Below are positions 43,228 through 53,337 of a stretch of 64,000 bases of DNA, in pieces (the first letter of the stretch is position 1; each line of letters starts with the position of its first letter). The notes under the pieces were generated by a model. That model was not told the DNA's origin and did no database searches. It saw nothing but the letters and a program-made list of their open reading frames with translations. Made by a program: the position numbers and the translations under genes. Where the stretch lies: contig UQNE01000002.1 in NCBI GenBank assembly GCA_900542355.1, positions 62,001 through 126,000 on the forward strand. Reading direction: 5' to 3'. Source of the stretch: an uncultured Bacteroidales bacterium (GTDB lineage Bacteria; Bacteroidota; Bacteroidia; Bacteroidales; Paludibacteraceae).

Positions 43228-46200
43228 ATGAAGAAGTTTAATGAGTACAAACAACTCAATCTGCCGGAGTTGAGCCGAGAGGTATTGGCGGATTGGGAGA
43301 AAGAAGACCTATTCCACAAGAGTATAGAGACACGCGAGGGACACCCTGCGTTCCTTTTCTTTGAGGGTCCCCCTTCTGCCAACGGTATGCCGGGTATTCA
43401 CCATGTGTTGGCGCGTACTATCAAAGATACTTTCTGCCGCTATAAGACCATGCAAGGGTATCAGGTGCGCCGTAAAGCCGGCTGGGATACACACGGACTG
43501 CCCGTAGAACTGGGTGTGGAGAAGATGCTGGGCATCACCAAAGAGGATATAGGTAAGAAAATCAGCGTGGACGAATACAACGCTGCCTGCCGACGCGAGG
43601 TGATGAAATACACCAAAGAGTGGACGGCACTGACCAAGCAAATGGGCTATTGGGTGGATCTGGAGAACCCTTACATCACTTACGACAATAAGTATATCGA
43701 GACCTTGTGGTACTTGCTCAAACGCCTGTACGATAACGGTTATCTTTATAAGGGTTACACCATTCAGCCCTATTCTCCCGCTGCGGGAACGGGCTTGTCG
43801 TCGCACGAGTTGAACCAACCGGGGTGTTACCGAGATGTGAAAGACACCACTTGCACGGCTCAGTTCCGTATCACCGACCAAGAGGGCAGCAGTGCATATC
43901 ACGACTTGTTTGCCCTTGTGGCAAAAGAGAATCTGCCGCTCTACGCCTTGGCGTGGACCACTACACCGTGGACACTGCCGAGCAATACCGCCCTCTGCGT
44001 AGGACCGAAGATTGACTATGTCGTTGTGCGTGGAGAGAACCCCTACACGAAGATTGGTGCATTGTATCTGTTGGCAGAAGCACGCTTGGCTGCTTATGGC
44101 AAGGAGTTGGGCGAGACGCCCGAGGTACTATGGCGCGGCAAGGGAACAGACCTCGTGGGGCTGCACTATGAGCAGTTGATACCGTGGGCAAAACCTGACG
44201 GCGACGCCTTCCGCATGATAGCAGGCGATTATGTAACCACCGAAGACGGTACGGGTATCGTACATATTGCGCCTACCTTTGGTGCGGACGATGCATTCGT
44301 AGCCAAAAAAGCCGACATCGCCGGAATGGTGTTCTTGACAAAGAAAGGCGAGCAGCGACCAATGGTGGACATGACGGGTAAGTTCTTCCTCTTGGAGGAC
44401 TTAGACGATGCGTTCGTAGCTAAGCATATCGATGTAGAGGCATACAAGCCTTGGGCAGGACGCTTCGTGAAGAACGCCTACGACCCCAATCTCACAGACA
44501 AAGATGAGACCTTAGACATCGCTATCTGCATGGTGCTGAAAGCCGAAAACAAGGCGTTCAAAATAGAGAAACATATCCACAACTATCCTCACTGCTGGCG
44601 TACGGATAAGCCTGTCCTCTACTACCCGCTCGACTCATGGTTCATCCGCTCCACCAAGGCACGCGAGGAGATGATTCGCCTCAACAACACCATCCATTGG
44701 CAACCCGAATCGACCGGCACAGGGCGCTTCGGCAAATGGCTGGAAAACCTGAACGACTGGAACCTGTCGCGCTCGCGCTACTGGGGTACGCCGCTGCCTA
44801 TTTGGCGCACCGAGGACGGCAAAGAGGAGATATGTATCGGCAGTATCAAAGAGTTGTTCGAGGAGATAGATAAGTCCGTCAAAGCCGGCTTTATGAAGAC
44901 TAACCCCTGGCCGAAACATGTCGTGGGCGACTACTCGAAAGAGAACTACGACCCGAGCGTGATAGATCTGCACCGCCCGTATGTGGACAGCATCGTACTA
45001 TGCTCGCCGAGCGGCAAACCGATGAAGCGCGAATTGGACTTGATCGATGTATGGTTCGACTCGGGAGCAATGCCCTACGCGCAGAACCACTATCCGTTTG
45101 AAAATCAGGACGCTCCGCGTACAGCAGATTTCATCTCCGAGGGCGTGGATCAGACGCGCGGTTGGTTCTTTACGCTGCACGCCATCCATACGATGATAGA
45201 AGACAAAGTGGCGTACAAGAATGTGATTTCTAACGGATTAGTGCTGGATAAGAACGGCAATAAGATGTCGAAACGACTGGGAAACGCCGTCGATCCGTTC
45301 GCTACATTGGATAAGTACGGAGCCGACCCGGTGCGCTGGTATATGCTCACCAACTCCAGTCCGTGGGACAACCTGAAGTTCGACCCCGAGGGCGTAGATG
45401 AGATACGCCGTAAGTTCTTTGGTACACTATACAACACCTATGGTTTCTTTGCGCTCTATGCTAATGTGGACGGCTGGCAACCCGAGTCGGCACAAGGCTT
45501 AGACAAGGCTGCGCTGACGGAGATAGATAAGTGGGTACTGAGCCGCCTCAACTCGCTCATAGAAGAGGTTACCGCCGATTACGAGGCTTATGAACCTACC
45601 AAGGCAGGCCGTGCTATATCCGACTTTGTGCAAGACGACCTAAGCAACTGGTATGTGCGCCTCAACCGCAAGCGTTTCTGGGGCGGCGAGATGGATGCCG
45701 ATAAGCAAGCAGCCTATCAGACACTCTATACCTGCCTGAAGACTATTGCGCAACTGATGGCGCCCAATGCACCATTCTTCGGCGACCGACTCTACCGAGA
45801 CTTAACCGGCAAGACCGTACATCTGAGCGATTGGCCAAAAGCCGACAAGGCACTCATCAACCATACCTTAGAGCGCAGTATGTACCTTGCGCAACAGGCT
45901 ACATCGATGATTCTGAGCCTGCGTAAACGCGCAGAGAAGAATGTGCGCCAGCCTTTGCAGAAAGCAGTAATTCCTGCGCCCGACAAAGAGACGCTCGAGG
46001 CTCTGCTCCATGTGCAAGACCTGATAAAGAGCGAGGTGAATGTGAAAGAGTTGGTCATCACCACGGCGGAGAACTCGGAGGTGAAACTCGTGAAGAAAAT
46101 CAAACCGAACTTCAAAGTATTGGGTAAGAAAGTAGGCGGCAAGATGAAAGAGTTGGCAGCCGCCATTGCGAAGATGAACCAAGATGAGATAGCGCAGTTT

Positions 46201-46599
46201 GAGGCTATGGGCACCTATCGCTTGGCAGATGTGGACCTGGTGAGCGAAGATGTGGATATCATCACAGAGGATATGCCCGGGTGGCTAGTGGCTAACAATG
46301 GTATATTGACCATCGCTCTCGATATCGAACTGAACAACGCGCTCATCGAAGAGGGTGTGGCACGCGAACTGATCAACCGCATTCAGAACTTGCGCAAGAC
46401 TTCGGGCTTGGAGATAACCGACCGCATAGAGATTGCTATCGAGCGTCGTGAGGAGATAGCCGCAGCCGTAGAGCACTGCCGTGAGTATATCGCCTCGCAA
46501 GTGTTGGCAACAAGCCTCACCTTAGTCGATCACCTCACCGACCCCCAGACCCTCGATATGGATACCTACACAGTAAACATCACCATCAAAAAGGCATAA
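43228..46599 (+). CDS. ileS: Isoleucyl-tRNA synthetase
   Basis: IleRS charges tRNA-Ile. The 1123 residues contain the HIGH-type motif in PSANGMPGIHHVLART (here GIHH, about 50-65), the editing domain (about 190-400) and the KMSKR loop (DKNGNKMSKRLGNAVDP). A long anticodon-binding and C-terminal region lacks the zinc-binding cysteine set of E. coli IleRS. The length and the GIHH form fit the eukaryote-like IleS2 type, which is generally less sensitive to mupirocin. It opens an operon with a lipoprotein, AsmA-like and M3 peptidase genes, separated by only 3-4 bp or overlapping. Confidence 0.97.
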   Translation: MKKFNEYKQLNLPELSREVLADWEKEDLFHKSIETREGHPAFLFFEGPPSANGMPGIHHVLARTIKDTFCRYKTMQGYQVRRKAGWDTHGLPVELGVEKMLGITKEDIGKKISVDEYNAACRREVMKYTKEWTALTKQMGYWVDLENPYITYDNKYIETLWYLLKRLYDNGYLYKGYTIQPYSPAAGTGLSSHELNQPGCYRDVKDTTCTAQFRITDQEGSSAYHDLFALVAKENLPLYALAWTTTPWTLPSNTALCVGPKIDYVVVRGENPYTKIGALYLLAEARLAAYGKELGETPEVLWRGKGTDLVGLHYEQLIPWAKPDGDAFRMIAGDYVTTEDGTGIVHIAPTFGADDAFVAKKADIAGMVFLTKKGEQRPMVDMTGKFFLLEDLDDAFVAKHIDVEAYKPWAGRFVKNAYDPNLTDKDETLDIAICMVLKAENKAFKIEKHIHNYPHCWRTDKPVLYYPLDSWFIRSTKAREEMIRLNNTIHWQPESTGTGRFGKWLENLNDWNLSRSRYWGTPLPIWRTEDGKEEICIGSIKELFEEIDKSVKAGFMKTNPWPKHVVGDYSKENYDPSVIDLHRPYVDSIVLCSPSGKPMKRELDLIDVWFDSGAMPYAQNHYPFENQDAPRTADFISEGVDQTRGWFFTLHAIHTMIEDKVAYKNVISNGLVLDKNGNKMSKRLGNAVDPFATLDKYGADPVRWYMLTNSSPWDNLKFDPEGVDEIRRKFFGTLYNTYGFFALYANVDGWQPESAQGLDKAALTEIDKWVLSRLNSLIEEVTADYEAYEPTKAGRAISDFVQDDLSNWYVRLNRKRFWGGEMDADKQAAYQTLYTCLKTIAQLMAPNAPFFGDRLYRDLTGKTVHLSDWPKADKALINHTLERSMYLAQQATSMILSLRKRAEKNVRQPLQKAVIPAPDKETLEALLHVQDLIKSEVNVKELVITTAENSEVKLVKKIKPNFKVLGKKVGGKMKELAAAIAKMNQDEIAQFEAMGTYRLADVDLVSEDVDIITEDMPGWLVANNGILTIALDIELNNALIEEGVARELINRIQNLRKTSGLEITDRIEIAIERREEIAAAVEHCREYIASQVLATSLTLVDHLTDPQTLDMDTYTVNITIKKA

Positions 46600-46603
46600 C
46601 GAT

Positions 46604-47020
46604 ATGAAAAAGAATATCTTACGAATTGCCCTCGTGGCATTGGTCGGCGTAGTGATGACGGCGTGCGTCGGCATGGAAGCACCTACTTTCTCGCAGAGCG
46701 ATCTGCTCGGATTATGGCAGGAGAACGACACAAAACACTATGTCCGTTTCACCACCGAGCAAGCCGACTCGGCGTATATGTATGCGCGTGAGTGGGATGA
46801 ATCGGAGGATGTAACGGAAGGCGACCTGAAGCCTTATGGCAACGGGTGGTTCAAGTGGAAACTGGTGCAGACCGACCTGACCGAAATACACCTGATGGAC
46901 AACGGCGGCGCAGAGATTCCTAAGATCTTTACGGTTACCAAACTGACCGGTAGCGAGTTGCAATACAAAGACGATTATAAAAAGACACATTCGTACCAAA
47001 AAGTGGTAAGTGTGAAATGA
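46604..47020 (+). CDS. Small lipoprotein, lipocalin-like
   Basis: The 138-residue protein has a lipoprotein signal peptide ending VGVVMTAC, with the lipobox cysteine at about residue 21. The mature part (SDLLGLWQENDTKHYVRFTTE...) is beta-rich with the LxGxW-type opening seen in lipocalin-like DUF proteins of Bacteroidota. No active-site residues are visible. It starts 4 bp after ileS and its stop overlaps the next ATG (ATGA), so it is translated with the operon. The function is unknown. Confidence 0.78.
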   Translation: MKKNILRIALVALVGVVMTACVGMEAPTFSQSDLLGLWQENDTKHYVRFTTEQADSAYMYAREWDESEDVTEGDLKPYGNGWFKWKLVQTDLTEIHLMDNGGAEIPKIFTVTKLTGSELQYKDDYKKTHSYQKVVSVK

Positions 47021-50000
47021 AACGCTTTTGGAAGATACTAGGTATTACCATCGGAGCAATAGTCGGCGTGGTGCTAGTCGTGGTGTGTGTGGCTATATGG
47101 ATAGTCTTCACGCCCGAGCGACTGACACCTATCGCACGCCAGGCAGCAGATAAATACATCACCTGCGAACACGAGTTGGGCGAGGTAGATTTGACTTTCT
47201 TTTCTACCTTCCCCGAGTTTGGCTTGCGTGTGGACGGACTGTATCTGATCAATCCCACAGAGGGCGCACAAAGCGATACGCTGTTGGCAGCACCGAAGGT
47301 GGTAGCCACGGTGGATGTGGTAGAGTTTCTCAAGTATAGCCGCTTGGTTATCCATGAGTTGTCGCTGCCCGGTGCGGTGGCGAATGTATATATCGCCGAG
47401 GACGGCAAGACCAATTTTGATGTCTTTGCTCTGTCGTCAGATACCACTGTTTCAGACACCACTTCATCGGGTCTGCCGTTCGAGCAGATACACATCGACG
47501 CTGCTTCGGTGGAGGCTCGATATATCTCGTTGGTGGATAGGAAAGACAGCCTGTCGGCTTCGCTGGCGAATACAACGCTTAGCGTGCGTGCAGACGGTTG
47601 GGACGATATGTCGCTGACCTTAGCGTCGGAGGCAGTGAGTGCCTCTATGGGCGATACACAGTATGCCGACAGCCTGCAAGTAGCACTCTCCCTACCGGCT
47701 TCGGTGGACTTAGACGCCATGCATTTTGCACTCCGCAAAGCCACCCTGCAGGTGAACGAGTTTGCATTGCAGTTAGACGGTACTGTCGATGTAACGGACT
47801 CTATCGGATTAGATATGAGCGTATGCGCACGCGAGTGGCAAATCAAACCGCTGTTAGCCCTACTGCCCGCATCACTGACGGACATGCTCCGTGAGATAGA
47901 GGTAGATGGTGTGGTGTCGCTCCAAGCCGATGTGCGCGGTGTGTATAGCGAGGCGCAGATGCCGCAGGTAGATGCTCATATCGTATTAGCAGACGGCGAG
48001 GGCAAGTATGCGGCGTTGCCTTACACGCTGCGTGATGTGGCGTTGGATGCCGACGCACATATCGACCTCAATGATGACAAGGCAAGTCGTGTGCAGATTC
48101 ATTCGCTGGCAGCGAAGACACGAGATACGCAGGTAGAGGCAGCAGGCGAGGTGAGCGAACTGATGGCAGACATGTTGCTCGACCTCGAACTGACTGCCGA
48201 TGTACATCTGCCCGACATTGCTTATTTCTTGCCCGATAGTATGCAGGTGGAAGGCGATGCCGAGGGAAAAGTAAGTGCCAAGATACGCCTGAGCGACCTG
48301 ACGGATATGCGCTTAGAGCGTGGTCGGTTCAGCGGAGATATGCGTCTGAAAGGTGTTGATTTCCAAATGGATAGCATGCTCGCTCAGTTGCCCGACACGC
48401 GTTTGCAGTTCAGTTTGCCTAACCCTAAGCCCTCGCATAAGTCGGTAGACTGGTTGGCGGCGCAGTTGTCGCTACAAGGCGTTGATTTTGAGATGATTGA
48501 TGCGCTAAAAGCGCAACTCGGGCAGACCGAGGTGCAGATAGAGGCAAGCAATGTGTTGGGTAGCAGTCCGCTGCTATGCGCCGCTATCGGCTTGCAGTCA
48601 GCCGCACCGCTACACGCTGCCATGGATAGCATGGAAGCCACTATCGCAGCACCGCAACTGAAAGCGTATGCCGAGTACAACACCAAGGACTCGACCGCAG
48701 TGCCTACGCTGCAAGCCAACTTGTCGTTCGATGATCTGCGCGGGTACTACACCGATATGAAAGCCCACTTGCAGCACTCCACTTTGGAGGCTAATCTCCG
48801 TGCAGGTAAGCGCGATAAGTCGGTGCCTCGATTGGAAGCCGCAGTGCGTACACGGGCATTGGAGGCATCGATGGGCGAGGATATGCAGGTGAAGACAGGT
48901 GCGTTGTCGCTCGGTGCGTCGGCGCGATACAATAAGCAGGGCGAGAACATCCTCTTGCAATGGAACCCGAAGTTGGATGTAGATTTGCAGGCAGGAGAAG
49001 CGCATCTTGCTGCTATCGACAAGCCGATATATGTGCCGCAGATTAGTTTCACCTATTCCAATAAGGACTTCCGGATTGCCAAGTCGCAAGTGCGGATAGG
49101 CAATTCAGACTTTGCGTTGTCGGGCGAGGTGCAGAATATCGGTGCTTGGTTGCGCAAAGAGGGGGTATTGGAAGGCGAGTTGAATTTCGTGTCTGACCAT
49201 ACGGATGTCAATGAGTTGATGGCACTTTGTTCTGCCGACTCGGGCAGCGAGGAGCAACCTGCTACAACGCAGGCCGATAGCAGTGCGCCCGCTACGGATA
49301 CCGCCAAAGATACCACTCAAGAGGCTGAGGCTTCACCGTTCTTAGTACCGCTCGGCGTAGATGTGGCACTGAATACGCACATCAAAGAGGCGGTGGTATT
49401 TAACGAAGTAGCGCACGACCTAAAGGGTAAACTCTACATTAAAGACGGTACACTGGTATTAGACGAGATGGGCTTTGTATGCAATGCAGCGAAGTTGCAA
49501 CTGACCGCCATGTATCGTACCCCGCGCCGAAACCATATCTATGTCGGCTTCGACTATCACATGTTGGATATCGACATCGCCGAACTGATACGCATGATTC
49601 CGCAGTTGGACTCGATAGTACCGATGTTGCGCTCGTTCAAAGGCGCAGCGGAGTTCCATTTGGCTGCCGAGACCTACACCAACGCCAAGTATGAGTTGAA
49701 GCCTTCTACCCTGCGCGGTGCATGCAGCATATTCGGAAAAGACCTTGTTGTGATGGATAGCAAGACCTTTAGCACTATATCTAAACTGTTGTTATTCAAC
49801 AAGAAAACCGAGAACAAAGTGGATAGCATATCCGCTGAACTGACGGTGTATAAGAAAGAGATAGATGTGTATCCGTTCTGCGTATCGCTCGACAACTATA
49901 TGGTGGCACTAGGCGGACGGCACAACCTGGATATGACTTTCAACTACGATATCAATGTGCTATCACCTATCTACTTAGGTGTGAATGTGTCGGGTAACAT

Positions 50001-50142
50001 CGACGACTTGAAGATTAAGTTGGCAAAGTGCAAGTTCGCCAAAGACTTCAAGCCCCACTTCCACAACGCCGTAGATACACAATCTGCCGAGTTACGGCAG
50101 ATGATACGCGAATCAATGCGCAAGAATGTAAAAATCAAATAA
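47017..50142 (+). CDS. AsmA-like envelope protein
   Basis: This 1041-residue protein has an N-terminal membrane helix (ITIGAIVGVVLVVVCVAIWIVF, about 7-28). A long beta-rich, repetitive region follows with short stretches of the AsmA/DUF748 type (PEFGLRVDGLYL...). The C-terminal AsmA-like part has LGVNVSGNIDDLKIKLAK, about 990-1010. A low-complexity Ala/Thr/Glu/Asp stretch lies near 740-770. AsmA/TamB-like proteins form rod-shaped bridges that carry phospholipids between inner and outer membranes; that role is inferred for this member. Confidence 0.85.
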   Translation: MKRFWKILGITIGAIVGVVLVVVCVAIWIVFTPERLTPIARQAADKYITCEHELGEVDLTFFSTFPEFGLRVDGLYLINPTEGAQSDTLLAAPKVVATVDVVEFLKYSRLVIHELSLPGAVANVYIAEDGKTNFDVFALSSDTTVSDTTSSGLPFEQIHIDAASVEARYISLVDRKDSLSASLANTTLSVRADGWDDMSLTLASEAVSASMGDTQYADSLQVALSLPASVDLDAMHFALRKATLQVNEFALQLDGTVDVTDSIGLDMSVCAREWQIKPLLALLPASLTDMLREIEVDGVVSLQADVRGVYSEAQMPQVDAHIVLADGEGKYAALPYTLRDVALDADAHIDLNDDKASRVQIHSLAAKTRDTQVEAAGEVSELMADMLLDLELTADVHLPDIAYFLPDSMQVEGDAEGKVSAKIRLSDLTDMRLERGRFSGDMRLKGVDFQMDSMLAQLPDTRLQFSLPNPKPSHKSVDWLAAQLSLQGVDFEMIDALKAQLGQTEVQIEASNVLGSSPLLCAAIGLQSAAPLHAAMDSMEATIAAPQLKAYAEYNTKDSTAVPTLQANLSFDDLRGYYTDMKAHLQHSTLEANLRAGKRDKSVPRLEAAVRTRALEASMGEDMQVKTGALSLGASARYNKQGENILLQWNPKLDVDLQAGEAHLAAIDKPIYVPQISFTYSNKDFRIAKSQVRIGNSDFALSGEVQNIGAWLRKEGVLEGELNFVSDHTDVNELMALCSADSGSEEQPATTQADSSAPATDTAKDTTQEAEASPFLVPLGVDVALNTHIKEAVVFNEVAHDLKGKLYIKDGTLVLDEMGFVCNAAKLQLTAMYRTPRRNHIYVGFDYHMLDIDIAELIRMIPQLDSIVPMLRSFKGAAEFHLAAETYTNAKYELKPSTLRGACSIFGKDLVVMDSKTFSTISKLLLFNKKTENKVDSISAELTVYKKEIDVYPFCVSLDNYMVALGGRHNLDMTFNYDINVLSPIYLGVNVSGNIDDLKIKLAKCKFAKDFKPHFHNAVDTQSAELRQMIRESMRKNVKIK

Positions 50143-50145
50143 GAT

Positions 50146-52239
50146 ATGAAGAAACTGCTTTTAACGAGCCTGTTGCTCTGTACGCTTATGGCATGTAAGA
50201 ATCAAAATCCGTTCTTGTCGGAGCAGAATACTCCTTATGGTGTTCCTGCGTTTGACAAAGTAAAAATCGAGCATTATATGCCGGCTTTTGAAGCGGCTAT
50301 TGCTCAAAACAAGGCTGAGATAGCAGCGATAGTATCTAATCCTGCGGAGCCGACCTTTGACAATACCATTGTAGCACTTGACCGCAGCGGACTGCTGCTG
50401 GAGCAAGTGAGTGGCGTATTCTTCAATGTGCTGGAAGCAGACGGCAATGAGGAGATGAACCGTATCGCAGAGGAGGTAACGCCGATGCTATCGAACTTGA
50501 GCGATGGTATATTGCTCAACGACAGTTTGTTCCGCCGAGTAAAGGCAGTGTACGACCAGCGTGAGCAACTGGGGCTCAACGCTGAGCAGATGCGCTTGGT
50601 AACAGAGACATACAAGCATTTTGCGTTGAACGGGGCTAACCTGCAACCCGAGCAGAAAGAGCGTCTGAAAGAAATCAATAGCGAGTTAGGCTTGCTCTCA
50701 CTACAGTTTGGCAACAATGTAGTGGCGGAGACCAATGCTTACCAACTCTTCGTTACCGACGAGAATGAACTGAAAGGTCTGCCCGAGAGCGCGAAAGCCG
50801 CAGCCAAAGAGGAGGCCACAGCGGCAGGTCGCCCCGATGCATGGCTCTTCACGCCGAAGCGCACGAGTTTTACGCCGGTGCTGCAATACTGTGAGAACCG
50901 TGAGTTGCGCAAAGAACTGCTGATGGCATACACCACTCGCGGCAACCACGACAATGAATACGACAACAAGGCGGTAATCGTAAAGACGATGAAGTTGCGT
51001 GTAGAGAAAGCGCACCTCTTTGGATACGATTGTCCTGCTGACTATATCTTAGCCGACTGTATGGCAAAGGACGCTAAGACCGTAGATGCTTTCCTGCAAT
51101 CGGTATGGGAACCGAGTCTGAATGCAGCCAAGCGTGAGGCAGCCGAGTTGCAGGCCTTGATGAATGAAGACTTGCCCGGCGAGGAGTTGCAGCCATGGGA
51201 TTGGTGGTACTATGCAGAGAAACTGCGCAAAGCCAAATACGACCTTGATGAGGAGCAACTGAAACCCTATTTCGAGTTGAGCAATGTTCGCAGGGGCGTG
51301 TTTGAGTTGGCACACAACCTGTATGGGCTGAACTTCGAGCAACTGACGGATATGCCTGTTTACAACCCCGAAGTAGAGGTATTCAAAGTATCTGACGAGG
51401 AAGGAAACTTGGTAGGTATTCTCTATACCGACTATTTCCCACGCGCAGGCAAGCGCCCGGGAGCATGGATGAACAATATCCAAAGCCAGTATGTGGACGC
51501 AGAGGGTGTGGATCATCGCCCCGTAATCATCAATGTAGGTAACTTCAATAAGCCCACCAAGGGCAACCCGTCGTTGCTCTCGATGGACGATGTAGAGACA
51601 CTGTTCCACGAGTTCGGACACGCTCTCCATGGTCTGCTATCAAAGGCCACCTATAAGAGTCTGTCGGGAACGAACACACCGCGTGACTTTGTGGAACTAC
51701 CGTCGCAGTTTATGGAGAACTATTGCTATCGCCCTGAGATAATGAAAACTTATGCGTTCCACTATCAGACAGGCGAAGTGATACCCGATTCGCTGATCCA
51801 AAAAATCAACAATGCTAAGACCTTCAACCAAGGGTTTGTAGAGACCGAACTGCTCTCGGCATCGATATTGGATATGGATTATCACGAGATCACCGACACT
51901 ACGGACTTTGATGTGAATGTATTTGAAGCCGAATCGATGGCAAAAATGCAGATGATTCCGCAGATTATCACCCGCTATCGCTCCACTTTCTACAACCATA
52001 TCTTCACAACGGGTTACGAGGCAGGTTATTACAGTTACACTTGGTCGGCCGTATTGGACGCAGATGCTTTTGCTGCGTTTGAGGAGACGGGCGATGTGCT
52101 CAACCCCGAAGTAGCAAAGCGTTTCCGCCACCTGCTAGAGCAAGGCGGTACACGCGATGCAACCGAACTCTATCAGGAGTTCCGCGGCAAGCCTGCGGAC
52201 GCTAAGTACCTGCTTGAGCGCAAAGGTTTTGTAGAGTAG
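50146..52239 (+). CDS. dcp: M3 family peptidyl-dipeptidase (Dcp-like) lipoprotein
   Basis: The 697-residue zinc peptidase has the HEFGHALHGLL active-site motif (HExxH, near 487-491) and the downstream glutamate in the PRDFVELPSQFMENY segment. The N terminus is a lipoprotein signal (LLLTSLLLCTLMAC), so it is anchored in the envelope, unlike the cytoplasmic E. coli Dcp. It removes C-terminal dipeptides from peptides. It starts 3 bp after the AsmA-like gene. Confidence 0.94.
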   Translation: MKKLLLTSLLLCTLMACKNQNPFLSEQNTPYGVPAFDKVKIEHYMPAFEAAIAQNKAEIAAIVSNPAEPTFDNTIVALDRSGLLLEQVSGVFFNVLEADGNEEMNRIAEEVTPMLSNLSDGILLNDSLFRRVKAVYDQREQLGLNAEQMRLVTETYKHFALNGANLQPEQKERLKEINSELGLLSLQFGNNVVAETNAYQLFVTDENELKGLPESAKAAAKEEATAAGRPDAWLFTPKRTSFTPVLQYCENRELRKELLMAYTTRGNHDNEYDNKAVIVKTMKLRVEKAHLFGYDCPADYILADCMAKDAKTVDAFLQSVWEPSLNAAKREAAELQALMNEDLPGEELQPWDWWYYAEKLRKAKYDLDEEQLKPYFELSNVRRGVFELAHNLYGLNFEQLTDMPVYNPEVEVFKVSDEEGNLVGILYTDYFPRAGKRPGAWMNNIQSQYVDAEGVDHRPVIINVGNFNKPTKGNPSLLSMDDVETLFHEFGHALHGLLSKATYKSLSGTNTPRDFVELPSQFMENYCYRPEIMKTYAFHYQTGEVIPDSLIQKINNAKTFNQGFVETELLSASILDMDYHEITDTTDFDVNVFEAESMAKMQMIPQIITRYRSTFYNHIFTTGYEAGYYSYTWSAVLDADAFAAFEETGDVLNPEVAKRFRHLLEQGGTRDATELYQEFRGKPADAKYLLERKGFVE

Positions 52240-52323
52240 TTTTCTAAGGTTGTCGATGTGGATGTGATAGCCGGAAACCAACATTCCTTTTGGGCAAAAG
52301 TCCGGCAATGAAGCGGTAAAGAT

Positions 52324-53256
52324 ATGGCAATGAAGTTTCTTGCTCGCAGTACGCGTATGCCTCTGCCGATAGCGTTGGTGCTGTCGGCAGTGGTGTTGTG
52401 CGGTTGGATACCGGCGTTTATGGCTCAAGATTGGCGTTTGGTACTTCCGACAATGCTGTTGGCGGTGCTGAATGCGTTTGTGTTTTGGGGCTTTACCATA
52501 CAGACCAAATTAGTTTCGCTGCGTGAGTGGGACGGCTTGCCTATTTTTATCTATCTGCTGTCGGCAACGGCTTGTACGCAGTATGCCACCTACTGGCAAG
52601 GGCAAGTGGCGGTATTGGGCGGGCTGATTGTGTTGTATGGTTTGCAGCGGTGTTTCCGCGAGGAAGAACCGACAGAGACCGCATTCTTGAGTTCGCTGTT
52701 GCTATGCTTGTGCTCGTTGGTGTTGCCGGATATGGTGTGGCTCATAGCCGTGCTGTGGGTGGCATTTATGATACTGCACTGTTTCGGTTTGCGCGTATGG
52801 CTCGCTACTCTGATAGGCGCAAGCGTGTTTGCCGTTTATTTTCTGATAGCCCTATATTTCGGTTGGATAGACAATGTGTATGGGGCGTTGTTTGTGCGCC
52901 GATGGCTGTTCGGCGGTGCGATGTGGTGGCGCGAGATAGCCACTGCGGTGGTGATTATGTTGGCGATAGTGTATGGGATAGGCGCGATGCTGCGTGTGGA
53001 TAGGGATAGCACCAACCAGCAGAACTCGCTGCTATTGTTCGTGTTGCTGTTTGTGGTCTGTGCCGGACTGTCGTTAGCACCGATGTCTTGCTCGGCATTT
53101 GCAATATGCCATTCGATGATGCCGATGCTCTGCTTGGTGTATGTGGGGCTGGCAGTGTTGTATTTTAGGCAGGAAGAGAGTATCGCCCGCGGCGTATGGT
53201 ATTGGCTGAGCATTGTGCTGCTGATAGGGTGCTATGTACTCAATCTGATGCTGTGA
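52324..53256 (+). CDS. Polytopic membrane protein of unknown function
   Basis: The 310-residue protein has eight or nine hydrophobic helices spaced along its whole length and no soluble domain. There is no recognised transporter or enzyme motif. An AREWDG-like loop (SLREWDGLPIF) stands near residue 65-75. It resembles the Bacteroidota membrane proteins found next to cell-surface and division genes, but I cannot name a family with confidence. The spacer to the M3 peptidase is 84 bp. Confidence 0.7.
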   Translation: MAMKFLARSTRMPLPIALVLSAVVLCGWIPAFMAQDWRLVLPTMLLAVLNAFVFWGFTIQTKLVSLREWDGLPIFIYLLSATACTQYATYWQGQVAVLGGLIVLYGLQRCFREEEPTETAFLSSLLLCLCSLVLPDMVWLIAVLWVAFMILHCFGLRVWLATLIGASVFAVYFLIALYFGWIDNVYGALFVRRWLFGGAMWWREIATAVVIMLAIVYGIGAMLRVDRDSTNQQNSLLLFVLLFVVCAGLSLAPMSCSAFAICHSMMPMLCLVYVGLAVLYFRQEESIARGVWYWLSIVLLIGCYVLNLML

Positions 53257-53291
53257 TTTCTTGGACAGACATTGCTTTTGCCTTGTCATTT

Positions 53292-53299
53292 TACCTTTG
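53292..53299 (+). promoter_or_regulatory. -7 element for the HHH/beta-barrel gene
   Basis: TACCTTTG matches TAnnTTTG. It would start transcription near 53306, which argues for the downstream TTG start at 53338 over the TTG at 53272. Confidence 0.45.
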
Positions 53300-53337
53300 T
53301 TTTGTCGTCAGTTTTGCTCATTAACACTCACTCAGTT